This document shows, piece by piece, positions 37,796 through 50,085 of a stretch of DNA of 64,000 bases. The DNA is from Epiperipatus broadwayi (taxonomy: Eukaryota > Onychophora > Udeonychophora > Euonychophora > Peripatidae). The notes beneath the pieces were generated by a model. The model saw only the letters and a list, made by a program, of their open reading frames with translations. It had not been told where the DNA came from and made no database searches. Location: the NCBI GenBank assembly GCA_028023455.1, contig JAQFVV010000020.1:10826385-10890384 (forward strand). Direction: 5' to 3'. The translations under genes and the position numbers were made by a program. The stretch's first letter is position 1. Every line of letters starts with the position of its first letter.

Positions 37796-38744
37796 ATAAA
37801 GCATTGAGTAACAGTAGTAAAGTGCATGTATGATTTAGTATTATATATCCATAGAATATTGACCCTCTTAAATATTTTTTCCACTTAAAAAATTACCAAA
37901 AGCAATTGAAAGAATCTATATTATTTAAAAAGTCATATGCTGATACAAGTTAAGATAATGGTAAAACAATGATTTAAAGCAGTGGAACAATCACGGTTTT
38001 GTGAGAGAAACGTCCAACCATTATCAATGAATATGAGAGTGAGAGAATTAATTTACTCAACAAATACTGATATCATCTCATTATTTATTAGTATTTTATG
38101 GATCAATTGAAGTGGAATCAGAAGTATATGTGAATTATTTATCCTTAATTATTCATATATGATTTCATTGTCATATTTAATCAATTGTGGCAGATATTTT
38201 ATCACATGCATATATATACCTACTGCTTAGAACATTTTAGTAGCAAATAAAATTAAAACATAGCACAATATATTTACATAAAGATATACTGTCCTACCTA
38301 TATTGATAATAAATAGAATTTCTGATCTTTGCCATCATATAAGCTATCAAAAATAACATGACTTTGCGTATTTAGTAAAATTGGGTGTTAGTGTTGCATG
38401 GCTCATAAAATTAACTTCTATATTTCCAGTAGCCTAAAATGAAAAGTGTAGACTTTTCACCTGGCCAGTGGGAACATAACTTAAAATTACTATATCCATT
38501 ACAACATTAATGATTTTTTTTTTTGGTATATGTTAAAAACATATCCATTTTATTCTTCTTAACTATATTATTATAATTTTTTAAAATTTTATTTATATTA
38601 TAATCCTTACATATGCATACTGTATCTATGTTCTATATATATGTATATGTTGAAAAGTTCTGCAGAATTGCAGTTCAATAAACAATATGTGTTTAATCAA
38701 TGTTTATCAATGAAATGAGCTATTATAAACTATATACATTTGGA

Positions 38745-39125
38745 CACCTAATAGAAGAGCAATACAGAGACTTCAGACCACTCAAAGAAGTAGAGAGAGA
38801 TGCATGTTAATTGAAAAGGCAATACATGGGTAAAAGAACAAATAGATGTTACTGACCTCATTGAAAAAATTAAAAGACAGAAGTGAAGTTGGGCTGGACA
38901 TATTTCTAGAAGAGAAGATAATAGAGAAACAATTAAAATCTTAAACTGGGTTCCAAGAAATTGTAAAAGAACCAGAAATAAACCACTTGTGAGATGGATG
39001 GATGAAATAAGAAAGTGTGCAGGGGTGATGTGGAGAAGAGAAGCTAAAGATCGGAGAAGATGGATTGAACTTGGAGAGACCTCCATCCTGCAATGGATTG
39101 ATAATGGTTGACGATGATGATGTTT
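38745..39125 (+). mobile_element. 3' fragment of an RTE-like LINE
   Basis: The plus strand encodes, with frameshifts, the C-terminal block of the same LINE type as at the right edge: LGWTYF (from WAGHI), a basic stretch, KKVCRGDVEKRS and WRDLHPAMD. It ends in a GATGATGATG run near 39110. It is severely 5'-truncated, as expected for target-primed insertion. The open frame on the opposite strand (38748-39086) is only the antisense of this block. Confidence 0.75.
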
Positions 39126-39275
39126 GAATGCAAAAGGGGCTTGGTATAAAATATAATGTAGTTAAGATGGATTGAATTTGGAGAGACTATCCTGCAGTGG
39201 ATTGATGATGGTTGATGAAGATGTTAAAATGCAAAAGGGGCTTGGTATAAAAAATAATGTAGTTTATAGCTCTGA
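39058..39275 (+). repeat. Tandem duplication of about 110 bp at the LINE 3' end
   Basis: The segment starting AGATGGATTGAA at about 39058 and ending before 39165 is repeated from about 39166, including the GGATTGAT(A/G)ATGG part and the downstream GCAAAAGGGGCTTGGTATAA block. It spans the last LINE codons and 3' flank, so it arose after insertion by slippage or unequal exchange. Confidence 0.75.
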
Positions 39276-40179
39276 TACAGATTTAATTAAAATTAAATGG
39301 AAATTTATTAATAAATTTGTTTACATTTCTTTTATTATTTTATGAAAACACTACAAAAATAAGATAGAGATGTTTCATAAATTCTTTTACTGATACAATT
39401 TTTACTAACATTAGATAAAAACTCATTAATTTCTTATCAATAATGAACATATATATATATTTCTAACCTTTTGATTAAATTATCCACTAATTTCATTAAC
39501 TAATCCGTCATAAATGTGATTTTTTCTTCTTCTTGATCTCAGAAAGAGACATACACAGAAATCTGTATAATTCACACCTATTATAAAAGGAAATACTACG
39601 AGCTGCTTTTTTAAAATCAATTCAACCTTTTTTTGTAAATTGGTAAAAAGGAGTTATGTGTGGACTTGACAAGCACAATTGATTTTATGTCTTGATTACA
39701 ATATTTTAAACATAATTAAAATAATAGAAAATTCAGTACGCAGTTGAGATTTTGCTTCTTTAGATGTTGAATTGGGTAGAGGAGTTATGTTAAGGCAAAT
39801 GATAGTTTTATACTTTCACGCACTACATAAACGATATATTATGACTATACGACGTTTGCATACCATGATGACTGAGATAAAAATACTCATATGGTAGTAG
39901 TTTCTGATTTACAAGATATCAAATTAATGATATTATATCTCATTGTCAAGTTACAAAAATATACAGGAGTGCAAACAGAACAAATTCAATGAACATTATA
40001 CTAATACAAACATCTTTTTCATATCATATAGTCTAACATAAAAAATATTGTGATCAATCTCTTTGATAGAAAAATGCATCAATTTTTAATGCAGCTTCTA
40101 CTATTTTCTATTATAACGGAGCCATTGTATTACTACCCCATATCAGCTGATTTATCTAGTTATTATTTTGAAATATGAA

Positions 40180-40445
40180 AATTTTCTAGAGTACAGGCTT
40201 TTTCACACCTGCACTTCTATATGTAATATATAGGGGTTTGAACTCAGACTTTCAGACTTTCAACCATCCATGCTATGTCATACCGCTGTTATACCTGATC
40301 ACACACATATTGAAAAGATAAATAATTACCAATATACGTATTTCATGCTAAACTAGCACTCGTCGGTTGGTCCAGATTATCATCTCCATATATATATATA
40401 CAATCAAAGCTCAGCTTATATTAAGATGGCCAACACAATTGTTAT
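40180..40445 (+). repeat. Family A terminal fragment, forward
   Basis: TAGAGTACAGGCTTTTTCAC, TATAGGGGTTTGAACTCAG, a small CAGACTTT duplication, AACTAGCACTCGTCGGTTGG and GCTCAGCTTATATTAAGATG, then stops before the GGACAGGCTTC block. An internal TA microsatellite is expanded. Confidence 0.75.
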
Positions 40446-42629
40446 GCAGCAGTTGAAAAAAAATATATATATATATTTGCGAATGGCCATTACGGACAAG
40501 AAATAAATGGTTAAAATTACACACAGTTAAAATTAGTTAGAAATTGTACCTATTGCATTTTATTAAGATCAATTTTCACAGCGAGTAAGATAGATTAGTA
40601 GCTTTAGTTTTTCTTATATTAACTTAAATTAGTTTTTTGATTAATTACTTCCTCTCAGAATTTAATAAAAACTTTTTATCTTTTATAAATTACTTTGATT
40701 TTTTTATTGTTGTTGATTATTTATATCTTAATTTGTTTATGCAATTTTTAAAAATATTTGCATCACTAACACTTAAATATATACATCTATCTATAAAAAC
40801 TAACAACTATGCAGAGCTGTACATTCTATTTTTTATTATTATTTTGGACTTAATATCTATACATAACCATTAAAAATCAGTCAACACTTACACAATCCCA
40901 ATATAGATAACAATCAAGAATTTCAAATTGTTGACAAGGCAACCTCCTTTTAGCAATAGAGGTGGAATGCCACCTTCATTAATGGCCACTAGATTTTGAT
41001 TGGAAAAAGTTAAATAAACCTCTTTAAATAGGTAAATACAACCTGTTCTGAATGCAGACTAATAATAACATATATATAGTATTGTTTTTAATCCATACAT
41101 CATTGTTGCAGATATAGTTTTACTGTATTTGCAGTCAGATAAATGGATATAAATTTATTTTCCAACTAAAAATAAATAAGGTAATAAATTCCACTGAAAC
41201 CATGTTGTAAAAATGAAAACATGTCAATTAAATATAATGTTGAACTTCATGCAACACCCATATTCAGACTTAAATTTTCTGTAATTCATTATATGTTGTT
41301 ACCAACAATATAGGCATATAAGATAGTAATAATAAAAGTTGTTTAATCACATACAAATATATATCTTTATATTATATTTCAATACATATGATTTGATACA
41401 GATCTTTGAAAAAACTGAATATTAACAAAAAATGTATAATAATACTTGGTTCTTAATAGATCTGTTGATTTGTAGGAATCACAACTTTTTTAGACTGTTT
41501 TAAAAAATGTGTACATTCAAGAATATAGTGCCACAAATCAACATTAGGGGGAAACTAATACAAAGAACAAAACTCTTTTGAGTGAACAAGAAAAACAAGA
41601 GCAACATAAATGAAGTGCTGCTACAATGTGCTATTTATACAAAGTGTATTGAAATATAAGAAAGGAAGTGCTTAACACAAAAGTGATCAAATACACAATA
41701 ATGATATGAGCAACTTTTATGTATTTTTTAATAATGTTTAGGTTTTTGTTTTTTCAATTAAAAATTTATTATCCAACTTGAGAACTTTTCAAAATTTTCA
41801 TGAGCCCCAAAAATTTTTCTGTGAACCCTTGAGGGGTTGCGTTCCACAAGTTGTGCACCCACTGAACTAGATTATGAAACATTCTTTATATATATATAAA
41901 CATTTTAGTAATACAAATAAAAACTATTAATTTAAAATTTTTGAATTTAGGTTTTCTTTGAATATGTGAATTTTTACCACAAGTGTAAGTGAAAAATAAT
42001 TTCACTATCTCTAGAGCACAAAATTATTAATAACAATATAAAACCTTAAATGCAATACATACTTATTTTTAAAACAGCATAAAACTTTTTATGGTAATAA
42101 CTAAAATACTACATCAAAACAATAATTTTATTTTTACAGATTAACTTCATTTTTTTAAACTTTTTGTTTAAAATAAAGATCAGCTTTCCATGTAATTTTT
42201 TTTTTTAAAAAAATTTCTTCTTCAGTGATTTTGTTTGTCTTTCCTCTACTTAGCAGTTGAATATAATCTTTTTTAAATATAAATTGTAGCATTGATCATA
42301 AATTAAATAATTATTAGATTAAATAAAAAAAAGAGGCAACTCATTGCAATTAAGTTATTAATTCATAGATATTTATTGAATTCTTCTGTTTAATTTTGCT
42401 TTTACAGGTATGTTCAAATTAATTAATAGTAAAAGATCATAAATCAACTTTCAAATTTTGTTAGAATAATAGAAGTTTTGAACAATAGGTATTCAAATAA
42501 AGAGTATATAAATTTTTTTCACTAAAGCAGTGCTAAATATTGTATCCTTTAATAATTATTCATTTAACTATTACAACCAATTCCAAATCTCTTTTTTTTT
42601 TCTAAGTATTTAAGATTTAAAATACAGGC

Positions 42630-42905
42630 ATTCCTATACCTGGAACTTAATTGTAAATATGGGGGATTTGAACTCAGACTTTCAAGCAACCTTCAACTAT
42701 CCACACTATCTCATATTACCAATACACATGACCACACTCATGTAGAAAAGATACATAATCACCAATATATGTATTTCATGCTGAACCAATACATATATTG
42801 GTGATTATTTATCTTTTTTACATGTGTGGTCATGTGTATCAGTAGTAAAAGATAGTGTGGATAGTTGAAGGTTGCTAGAAAGTCTGAGTTCAAATCCCCT
42901 ATATT
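42630..42905. repeat. Family A deletion derivative, compact hairpin
   Basis: The forward end (GGGGGATTTGAACTCAGACT at 42660) meets its inverse (AGTCTGAGTTCAAATCCCCT at 42881), with the fold at CATGCTGAACCAATACATAT. Arms of about 120 bp, few mismatches. Only the outer third of the family A arm is kept. Confidence 0.75.
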
Positions 42906-44853
42906 TACAAAAAGTATTTAAATAAATTTTAATTTATGTTTAAAAATTATAATAATACTTCTAGATTTCACTTTTTAAAAAATATTTTGACTGTGCAAAG
43001 AAGTTGATATAACACTTTATAAATGTAGTGAAAAAAATAGTATGTACTACACATGCATACAACAAGTCTTATATATATATCGTAAAACATATTTAAAAAA
43101 AGGAAAATTCAAGTACAGATATTTTAGAATAAATTAGTAAGTACTTCAAAATAAATACAATTATATAATTATATTTTTGAATAATAATTTACATTATACT
43201 GAACTGTCTTGATAAATTATTTCAAATTTATTTTTCAGAAAATAAACTTATGTATATAAAATAAAGTACTTTGTGTAAAAAACAGCTCACACGAATATCT
43301 TTGTGTATGTGTATATATATATCTGTATGTGAGTGTAAATTTCCCAAAAAATTATTAAATATATATTTTAAAAAAATTATTACATAACCTAATACTTATT
43401 TGGTTGAAAAAAAAAATCACCCACCCTAAATATATATTTTTATAAATAAGTCTTGAATTAAAAATTAAAAAAAAAAAAAAGCTCATTTCAACAAAAAAAG
43501 CTGTATGAAAACTAAGCTATTTTAATTACAATCAATTTTATTTAGAATAATCTAAATCTATAAATTTAAACCTAACAAAACTCCTATTTTAACTTGTTTG
43601 TCTGCAAATTCGACCTTTCAATTTTCAATGGACCCTAATGAGACTTTTGTGCATTATTCCTCCATATTTAAACATTTTATTTTTACAATTATTATTTTTT
43701 TTTCTATATCATATATTGATAATTATTAACATTATTTATTACAAATGTAAGCTTTCAAACAATAGACACTCTAAAAGTTAATATTTGATGTTCACAAATT
43801 ATGAAAATAAATTTCTAAATTGAATTCTTATCTATAACAATAATACTTGACATCAATGGATAATTTATCTATTCAAAAAGTTAGTAGAATAAAATAGTAG
43901 ATATTTGAATTCTATATTATTAAAATGAAGAGAAATTTAGGGTTAGTCCTCAATAAAGAAATACAATTTTTTAAACCTAACCATTTCATTTATTGTTATT
44001 AAAATTGACAAAATAAAAGATATTCTTTATCATTTTGGCAAAAAAATAATTCTTGTTTACTTCTGCTTGAGCATAACATCTTTTTAAGAGTTGCCTTTTT
44101 TAAAAATAAATATTATCAAAGAAAATCTCCTTCTAATGACTTAAGCTTTTGGTTTAAAATAAGCATTTTATAAAAAATATTGCATATATAACTTTTAATT
44201 TGTAAATAAATTATTTAAAAATTACAATTTTTTCCTTTATTTGGCTTGAGGCAAAAACACTATTAATCAGGAATTGTCATTTCTATTGACATCTAAAAAT
44301 ATAGTTCCCACATCAATGCCATGCAAATTAGATATTATCGCCTAAATAATCCATATAATGTTGACATCTTTCAATTTTTTTCAACTAATAATTTTAAAAT
44401 GGTAACTGCAATAAAATAAAACTGCACATAGTAATGTAACATTATAAGATAGGTTTAAAACACTTAGAGAAGATATAGTAATCCCAGCGACATTAAATGC
44501 CCAACGCAGCAAATACAATGAGATTGCTGTTACTGTGGCAAATCGGATTAAAATTAATAACTCAAAAATGTTTAAATTCTTAAAATCATTATTAAAAAAA
44601 TAATTTTCTCAGCTGTATTAATTTTTGTAATACACTAACTTTGTTGAATATGTAATGTTACCTTTAACATCACAAAAACTGAAGTTATTGGGAAAATTGA
44701 ATCTTATGATCACTATCTCTTATAGTAGCACATAATTGTTTATAAACAAGGCAAAACTCTATACAGTAGTGTCACCCTATGCCAACCAAAGTAATCAATG
44801 GATGCCAGAAGGCTTGTGCATAAAATCCCTATCCAATGCCTACTCATTCAATA

Positions 44854-44895
44854 TCCTCAGACTAGTTTCTGGCTTGTGGCCTTCGTCAGTGAGGA
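44854..44895 (-). ncRNA. Hammerhead ribozyme candidate, best copy
   Basis: On the minus strand: TCCTCA (stem I 5'), CTGACGA (core box), A-GGC-CACAA-GCC-A (stem II, 3 bp plus an A/A mismatch next to the core), GAA, ACTAGT (stem III), C (cleavage position 17), TGAGGA (stem I 3'). Stem I pairs 6 of 6. ACTAGT is self-complementary, so stem III can form either as two pairs in cis or as six pairs between two molecules, the arrangement known for Penelope-like element hammerheads. The non-canonical A/A instead of G-C next to stem II is the weak point. It lies in the sense direction of the Musashi transcript. Confidence 0.6.
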
Positions 44896-45067
44896 GCTTT
44901 GGATCTGAGAGACCCATATGACTATATAAGCTATTGAGTTTAGATTGAAAATATTTTTGTTTTCAATTTCATTCTCATAGTTTTATAGTTAAGTAGAGAT
45001 AAAAGGTAGTTGCTGGAGGGTTGCATTAGATCCTAAAATCTAGGTGCAGTGCTCTCAGATCCAAAGC

Positions 45068-45109
45068 TTCTCACTGACGAAGTCCACAAGCCAGAAACTA
45101 GTCTGGGGA
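45068..45109 (+). ncRNA. Hammerhead ribozyme candidate with weakened stem II
   Basis: TTCTCA, CTGACGA, A-GTC-CACAA-GCC-A, GAA, ACTAGT, C, TGGGGA. Stem I pairs 6 of 6 using two G-U pairs, and the palindromic stem III and GTC triplet are intact. Stem II has a T/C mismatch in its middle pair, so activity is less likely than for the opposite-strand copy in the same element. Confidence 0.45.
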
Positions 45110-45885
45110 TATTGGATGAGTAAGCATTAGATAGGGATTTTATGCACAAGCCTTCTGGCATCCATTGATTACTCTGGTTGGCACAGGGTGGCACTACTGT
45201 ATAGTTTTGCCTTGTTTATAAAATTGTATCTTTAAAATGTATAAAAATTCAATATGATGCACAAAGTATTGTAACAAGATAAATTATTATTTCTACTGCC
45301 AGCATAACAGTACAAAAGATCAAAAGGGTTTTATACATTCTTTAACTTTTGTTTATAAAAAATGATTGCCTTAAAAGTACTTATTCAACCTCTTTTTTGC
45401 TTGAAAACCAAATCAAAGTTCATTCTTATACTTTAAAATAACTGCTTTAAATATTTTAAATTTACGTTTAAACATAAATTAGTTTCATTAATTCCTTTTA
45501 AATTACCATTTTTATTACAGATATACTAAAAGAAAATATAATCACTTAGAACAATTTGTTTGACTGGTATGCAATTTGAAAAATATTTAACAATAAAATC
45601 AAAAATAATGTTATAATTTTTTTTTTAATCAGTTAATTTAAAAAAAGCATTAAAAAATCAATTTTAACATGTTAAATAAAATTAGGGTATTTATTCAAGA
45701 TCTGATTCTTAGCTGAGTAATCAACAGCAAAAAATAAAAGTCAATTTAGATAACTATTATGTGTTATACTCCCAAGAAACTAGTCATATGATTATGTATA
45801 AAACAATATGTAATCCATATAACATTTTATCACATATACTGATTATTCTTTACATTACATGTAAAAAAAAAAATCTTTTTAGTCA

Positions 45886-45958
45886 AGCGTTGGTGGCCTA
45901 GCGGTTAGCATAGCTGCCTTCCAAGCAGCCGGCCCGGGTTCGCTTACTGGTCAACGCT
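45886..45958 (+). mobile_element. tRNA-derived SINE with intact cloverleaf (Gly-TCC-like)
   Basis: The 73-base body folds like a tRNA. The acceptor arms AGCGTTG and CAACGCT pair perfectly over 7 bp, an A-box-like GGCCTAGCGGTTAGC follows, the anticodon stem GCTGC/GCAGC encloses loop CTTCCAA (anticodon TCC), and the T arm has CCGGGTTCGCTTACTGG with one mismatch. After it comes TGGCATAT and an A-rich tail. The imperfect flanks ATCTTTTTA on both sides look like a 9-base target duplication. The tail, target duplication and other copies make this a SINE, not a host tRNA gene, though it may still bind Pol III. Confidence 0.75.
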
Positions 45959-48093
45959 TTGGCATATAAAAAATAAATATCTTTTTAAAAATACACATAC
46001 AGCATTTTAATCTTTCTGTTTGCTCGTTATTTAATTAACATTTAAAAAAGCATATCTGAGCTAAATTCTAAACTATGAAGATAAGCTCATATGACTGATA
46101 TCAAGTAAGTCCTCTTCATCAACTATCACAACCACAAACTGCTAATCTCAAATCAGAATAAGCTTGAATATTAATTATATTACATCATGTAAGAGCTAGT
46201 TTGAATCCATATCCATTCAATTATCTTTCTGTTCTTAGTTACTATTATATTTTCCCTTACACATATCTGAATAATTTAAAGTGTCCTTAATAATCATACA
46301 AACTAACTAATTACCAAACCACAACTTCTCATTTTTCAATTTATAATGAAACTTAGTTCTTATTTTGTCATTTCCCCCTCAGAGATTATGATACAAAAAG
46401 TCATAAACCCTGGAAAGAAACTTTTTCCATGTTTTATTAGTAGATCATATATAAGGAATGATACAGAATATAATATCATAGATAATTGATACGTAATCAT
46501 AGATTAAAATGTAAACATTAATATGTATATAATATACAGATATAACTGTAAAAGAAAACATTAGCATAGTTTGTTCCAATGACTACAACTGTAAGTTTGA
46601 AATGAAAGAGCAATGTTGATCAAAATTTTAAGAGGATCTACAAATATAGGTAATTAGTTTTATTAAAGAAAACATAGAAAACTTTATCAGTTACCAAAAT
46701 GATTAATAATTAGTAAATAATAACATGGCAAAGACAATCTTAGTCACAGTATTTGTAGAATTGTGGCATTTTCACAAATAATGAAGATTACATCATATTA
46801 GTGTATTTTTTATTTTTACATCAACACAATATTCATTGGACCATTCTACTCTAGCTGGAAATAGCTAGATGCCCATTTACTGACTATTGTCAAATGACTA
46901 GTTGGTGTTTACAATCTATCCAGTGGGGAAATAAATCTTAAGCCGGTTTATGAATTGAAAAAACTTCCAAGATTCAACTGGCCCTCAAATCCAGATCACA
47001 AGAATGGAAGGCAGATGTATTAATGACAATAAGTAAGCAAAAAATGTACATTCTATCTATATATTAACTTTATATGAATGATAAAGAGTTAAAAAGTAGG
47101 CAATTTAGATAACAATAATATATCATAACTAAATTATCTTTGAGCTAGATTGTAAAAAAAAAAAAAAAAAACTGACAAAATGTTGTAATCAATTCAAGGG
47201 CTTCTCATCCTTTGGAAATTGAAAGATATATTATTAGATTATTATAAAAAAGACTATAGAGATATTGAAACTGTCACAAGTATAGATCAATTTTCAATTT
47301 AGATACAAAGTTCAGGTAACATTTGAATATAAGATTTAGTTAATAAATGAACAAAAGGGAGGGAGATGATTTTGAGTGATAATTGTACAAAATTAAAAAT
47401 TCACAAGATCCCCCCCTCCCCCCCCGCTTGATAAAAGCGTACCCCTGGTCTCTCAAACATCAGGGTTCACCATGACAATCAACATCATTTTGTCACCCAT
47501 TACTTCAACTAACAATTAACTATTTGTTATAGAGATCATTAATTTTTTTTTAATAAAAATGTCAGTATTTTTTTTTCAAAATGGTGATCCTTATTGTAAG
47601 ACTGCTGATGTCTCTTAAGATAAAATGGTAATATCTCCTCTCCTCCCCAAGTACTCTACAAGATTTATTCTTTATGTTAAATGATATCCACTAACTGTTT
47701 AGTTATTTATTTTATTCCTACACAAATATTTTGCTTACTTCAAATTCCAACTATTTAATTTGAAATTTTTTATTCCTATTAAAAACATTATTGGATTAAT
47801 TTAAATTTGAATGAATGTGAAATAAAAATTAAATTGACTAGTAAAAATCAAACAATTTTTTCAGGTGTTTTTATTGATAGCTGTAATTTTATAAAAACAA
47901 TATAGTAAAAAAATTCAGTCAGCCAGCCATAAGATATTGACTGAAAGTAAGTAAAATTTAGTTGTTTAAAGTTATTTTTGCTTATTGTTTTTTTTTTTTA
48001 AATACTAAAAGTAAATTATTTGATAGATTTAATAATTAAAAAAAAAACAATCAATTTGATATACTCAATAAATATATATTAAAATCACAGTTA

Positions 48094-48397
48094 AAGCACT
48101 AAACATCACATGATCACCATATCTTATACTTGCTCATAACTGTTATTAAAACAGGCAAAACTCTCCACACAGTAGTGCCACTCAGTGTAAGCCAGAGTAA
48201 TCAATGGCTGCCAGAAAGCTTGTGCATAAAATCCCTATCTAGTGCCTACTCATCCAATATGCCACAAGCCAGAAACTAGTCTGGGGATATTGGATGAGTA
48301 GGCACTAGATAGGGATTTTATGCCTACGCCTTCTGGCATTCATTGATTACTCTGGTTTACACTGAGTGGCACTGCTGTATGGAGAGTTTTGCCTGTT
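48094..48397. repeat. Family B copy with a 15-base target duplication
   Basis: The left side starts with the sub-terminal block AAACATCACATGATCACCAT, then AACAGGCAAAACTCTCC; the right side ends GGAGAGTTTTGCCTGT. TTAAAATCACAGTTA is present at both 48079-48093 and 48398-48412. Inside, GCCACAAGCCAGAAACTAGT remains but the CTGACGA half is deleted at the centre of the palindrome. A long duplication of this kind fits target-primed insertion better than cut-and-paste transposition. Confidence 0.75.
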
Positions 48398-48894
48398 TTA
48401 AAATCACAGTTATTGTAGTGCTCTGTGCAATTTAAATTTAGTGCAGAAGTATTTATGAATCAAAGTTCAATCTGCGCTACTTGGGGTTTGAATATCATAT
48501 GACCTGAGATTATTTGTTTTAATGCTATATATTTAGTGAATTTATAATAAAAAATAACTGTCACCTTTTATTATATGGAGAAACACTGATGAACTAAAAA
48601 CTGACTTATAAATACTGCATAATATAAATTAAATAAATAAAAGACTTTATTCACATAAATGCACTAAAAAATAATATTTTTTTAGTTTCAACATATAAAA
48701 GTATGGAGTGCTTATATTTAAAAATATTCTTAGTTATTCTTTATAAAAATAGAAATTAGATTCTAAAGATTTTAATAAGGCCATAAATAAACTATGATAA
48801 TTCACAAGTCCGTCAAAGTTTCATTCAACTGATCATACTTACAGTTGAATATCATCGTTACATCAGTTTATAACACTTTGCATATATTATTATT

Positions 48895-49850
48895 ACATCA
48901 ATATTTTTTTGTTGCTAATCCTGGTGATCTAGTTCTTTGGCGATGGTCATTTTTATAGATTAAAGTCGCAAAAGGTTGGATGATGAAATTGTTTCATCGC
49001 TTGTGCATATGATATCAGTTTTGTTTCTAAATGTACTAGGGTGTTTTGTGTATGCTCCATACATAAGTGTACATCTGGTACACTATAGTGAATATAATAC
49101 AAATGTGCTAGTGCGAATGTGTCCATAAATACCTTTTTCAAAGGTATTGCAAAGTGTTTGTATTCCGTAGTTCTTATTTTTAAAAATTTTTGGAATGTCT
49201 TATTGTCTCTGGGGCATGTGAATAATAAAGGTGATAAGGTTTCTGATTCTCTTTGACACAACTTGCTTATATTTTCAATATTGGTACAATTCCTTTTATA
49301 CTTACAGAAGTGAAGAGTCGGAAGTGCCCTAAGATTTAGTTTTATGAGAAAATCATAGAATTTCATCTCCGGTAACTAATATTTGAAATTTTTTGTCAAC
49401 TGCTTATTTGTTATGTTTAGATAAGTTTTCCCATTATCATTGGAAGGGGGGGGGGTTTGCAGAATGAATAAACCTCCAAGTATTTCATTTTATCCATGGG
49501 GGGGGGGGGATCTTAGATTGGGGCTGCTTAATAATGGAGAAATAACTTATTCCAGAAATTACTTGTTTGTGGGTGTGATTTTGAATACAACTTCCAGATA
49601 TGGAAAAATTTTGGTGCATGGTGATGATAGATTAAATGTTTTTTTTTTTTTAGTTTGAAAAATGTTGATAGAATGTAGGCCCAGTCCATTTTGAGATAGA
49701 GGGCGCAGAACTTTTCTCAGGAATATTGAAACTATTTTTTTTTCCACTACAATTTCCTTCACATTGATTAAATTTTTTCTGTAAAAGCTTTTGTGTATAT
49801 TATAATATTTTGTTTGGTCAACTGAGTCCAACAGGTGTGCTCAATTTATC
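48895..49850 (-). mobile_element. C-terminal remnant of a second non-LTR retrotransposon
   Basis: A minus-strand frame at 49559-49831 contains LRPLSQNGLGLHSINIFQ, matching the RP-x-GGLGL-x(2)-I motif found after the polymerase core in many LINE reverse transcriptases. The frame at 48953-49366 contains RALPTLHFCKY and, further on, CQRESETLSPLLFTCP, the typical CxxC...ETxxHLLFxCP zinc-binding block of LINE C-termini. The two pieces are joined by a stop-containing stretch with two G-homopolymers. The end near 48900 is A-rich on the minus strand, consistent with a LINE 3' tail. It is 5'-truncated and dead. It differs from the RTE-like copies, which lack this zinc block; the exact clade is unclear. 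Confidence 0.65.
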
Positions 49851-50002
49851 GTTTTGGTGCTACAAAATGTCACATGACTTTTCAAGCCAACAGATCATAA
49901 ATTATTTTTTAATCACAAAACTCAAATAAGATATTCATACATATAAGCACAAAAGAAATGATTATAAATGCACAAATAATAAAAAAAATCTCTTAAAAAA
50001 AA

Positions 50003-50085
50003 TTTGGTTCATTGGTAGAGTAGCTAGCTTGCTTAGAACCATAAAATCTTCAATTTAATTCTCCATTCCCTACTAAAAAATTATA
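50003..50085 (+). mobile_element. Relic of another tRNA-like SINE
   Basis: GGTTCATTGGTAGAGTAGCT resembles a tRNA A box, and TTCAATTTAATTCTCCATTC resembles a decayed T arm at about tRNA spacing, followed by A-rich sequence. Sequence differs from the five clear copies, so it would be a different tRNA ancestor. Weak call based on spacing and A-box likeness. Confidence 0.35.

Larger units (their letters stand above)
44705..45225. repeat. Family B foldback element carrying hammerhead-like motifs
   Basis: The left arm (GGCAAAACTCTATACAGTAG at 44750 to about 44907) is inverted and repeated at about 45045-45210, ending ACTGTATAGTTTTGCC. The inner part holds a single-copy stretch with the family's GACCCATATGACTATATA block. 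Flanks also match in inverse (TTTATAAACAAGGC / GCCTTGTTTATAAA). Each arm holds a CTGACGA...GAAACTAGTC motif, on opposite strands. The small open frame at 44736-44921 is not coding. Confidence 0.8.

Noticed and set aside
38748-39086. 112-codon minus-strand open frame
   Set aside because: Antisense of an RTE-like LINE C-terminal block; the plus strand carries the recognisable motifs.
45893-45958. Functional nuclear tRNA-Gly gene
   Set aside because: It has a SINE 3' extension, an A-rich tail, probable target duplication, a mismatched T arm and a relative at 4.9 kb.
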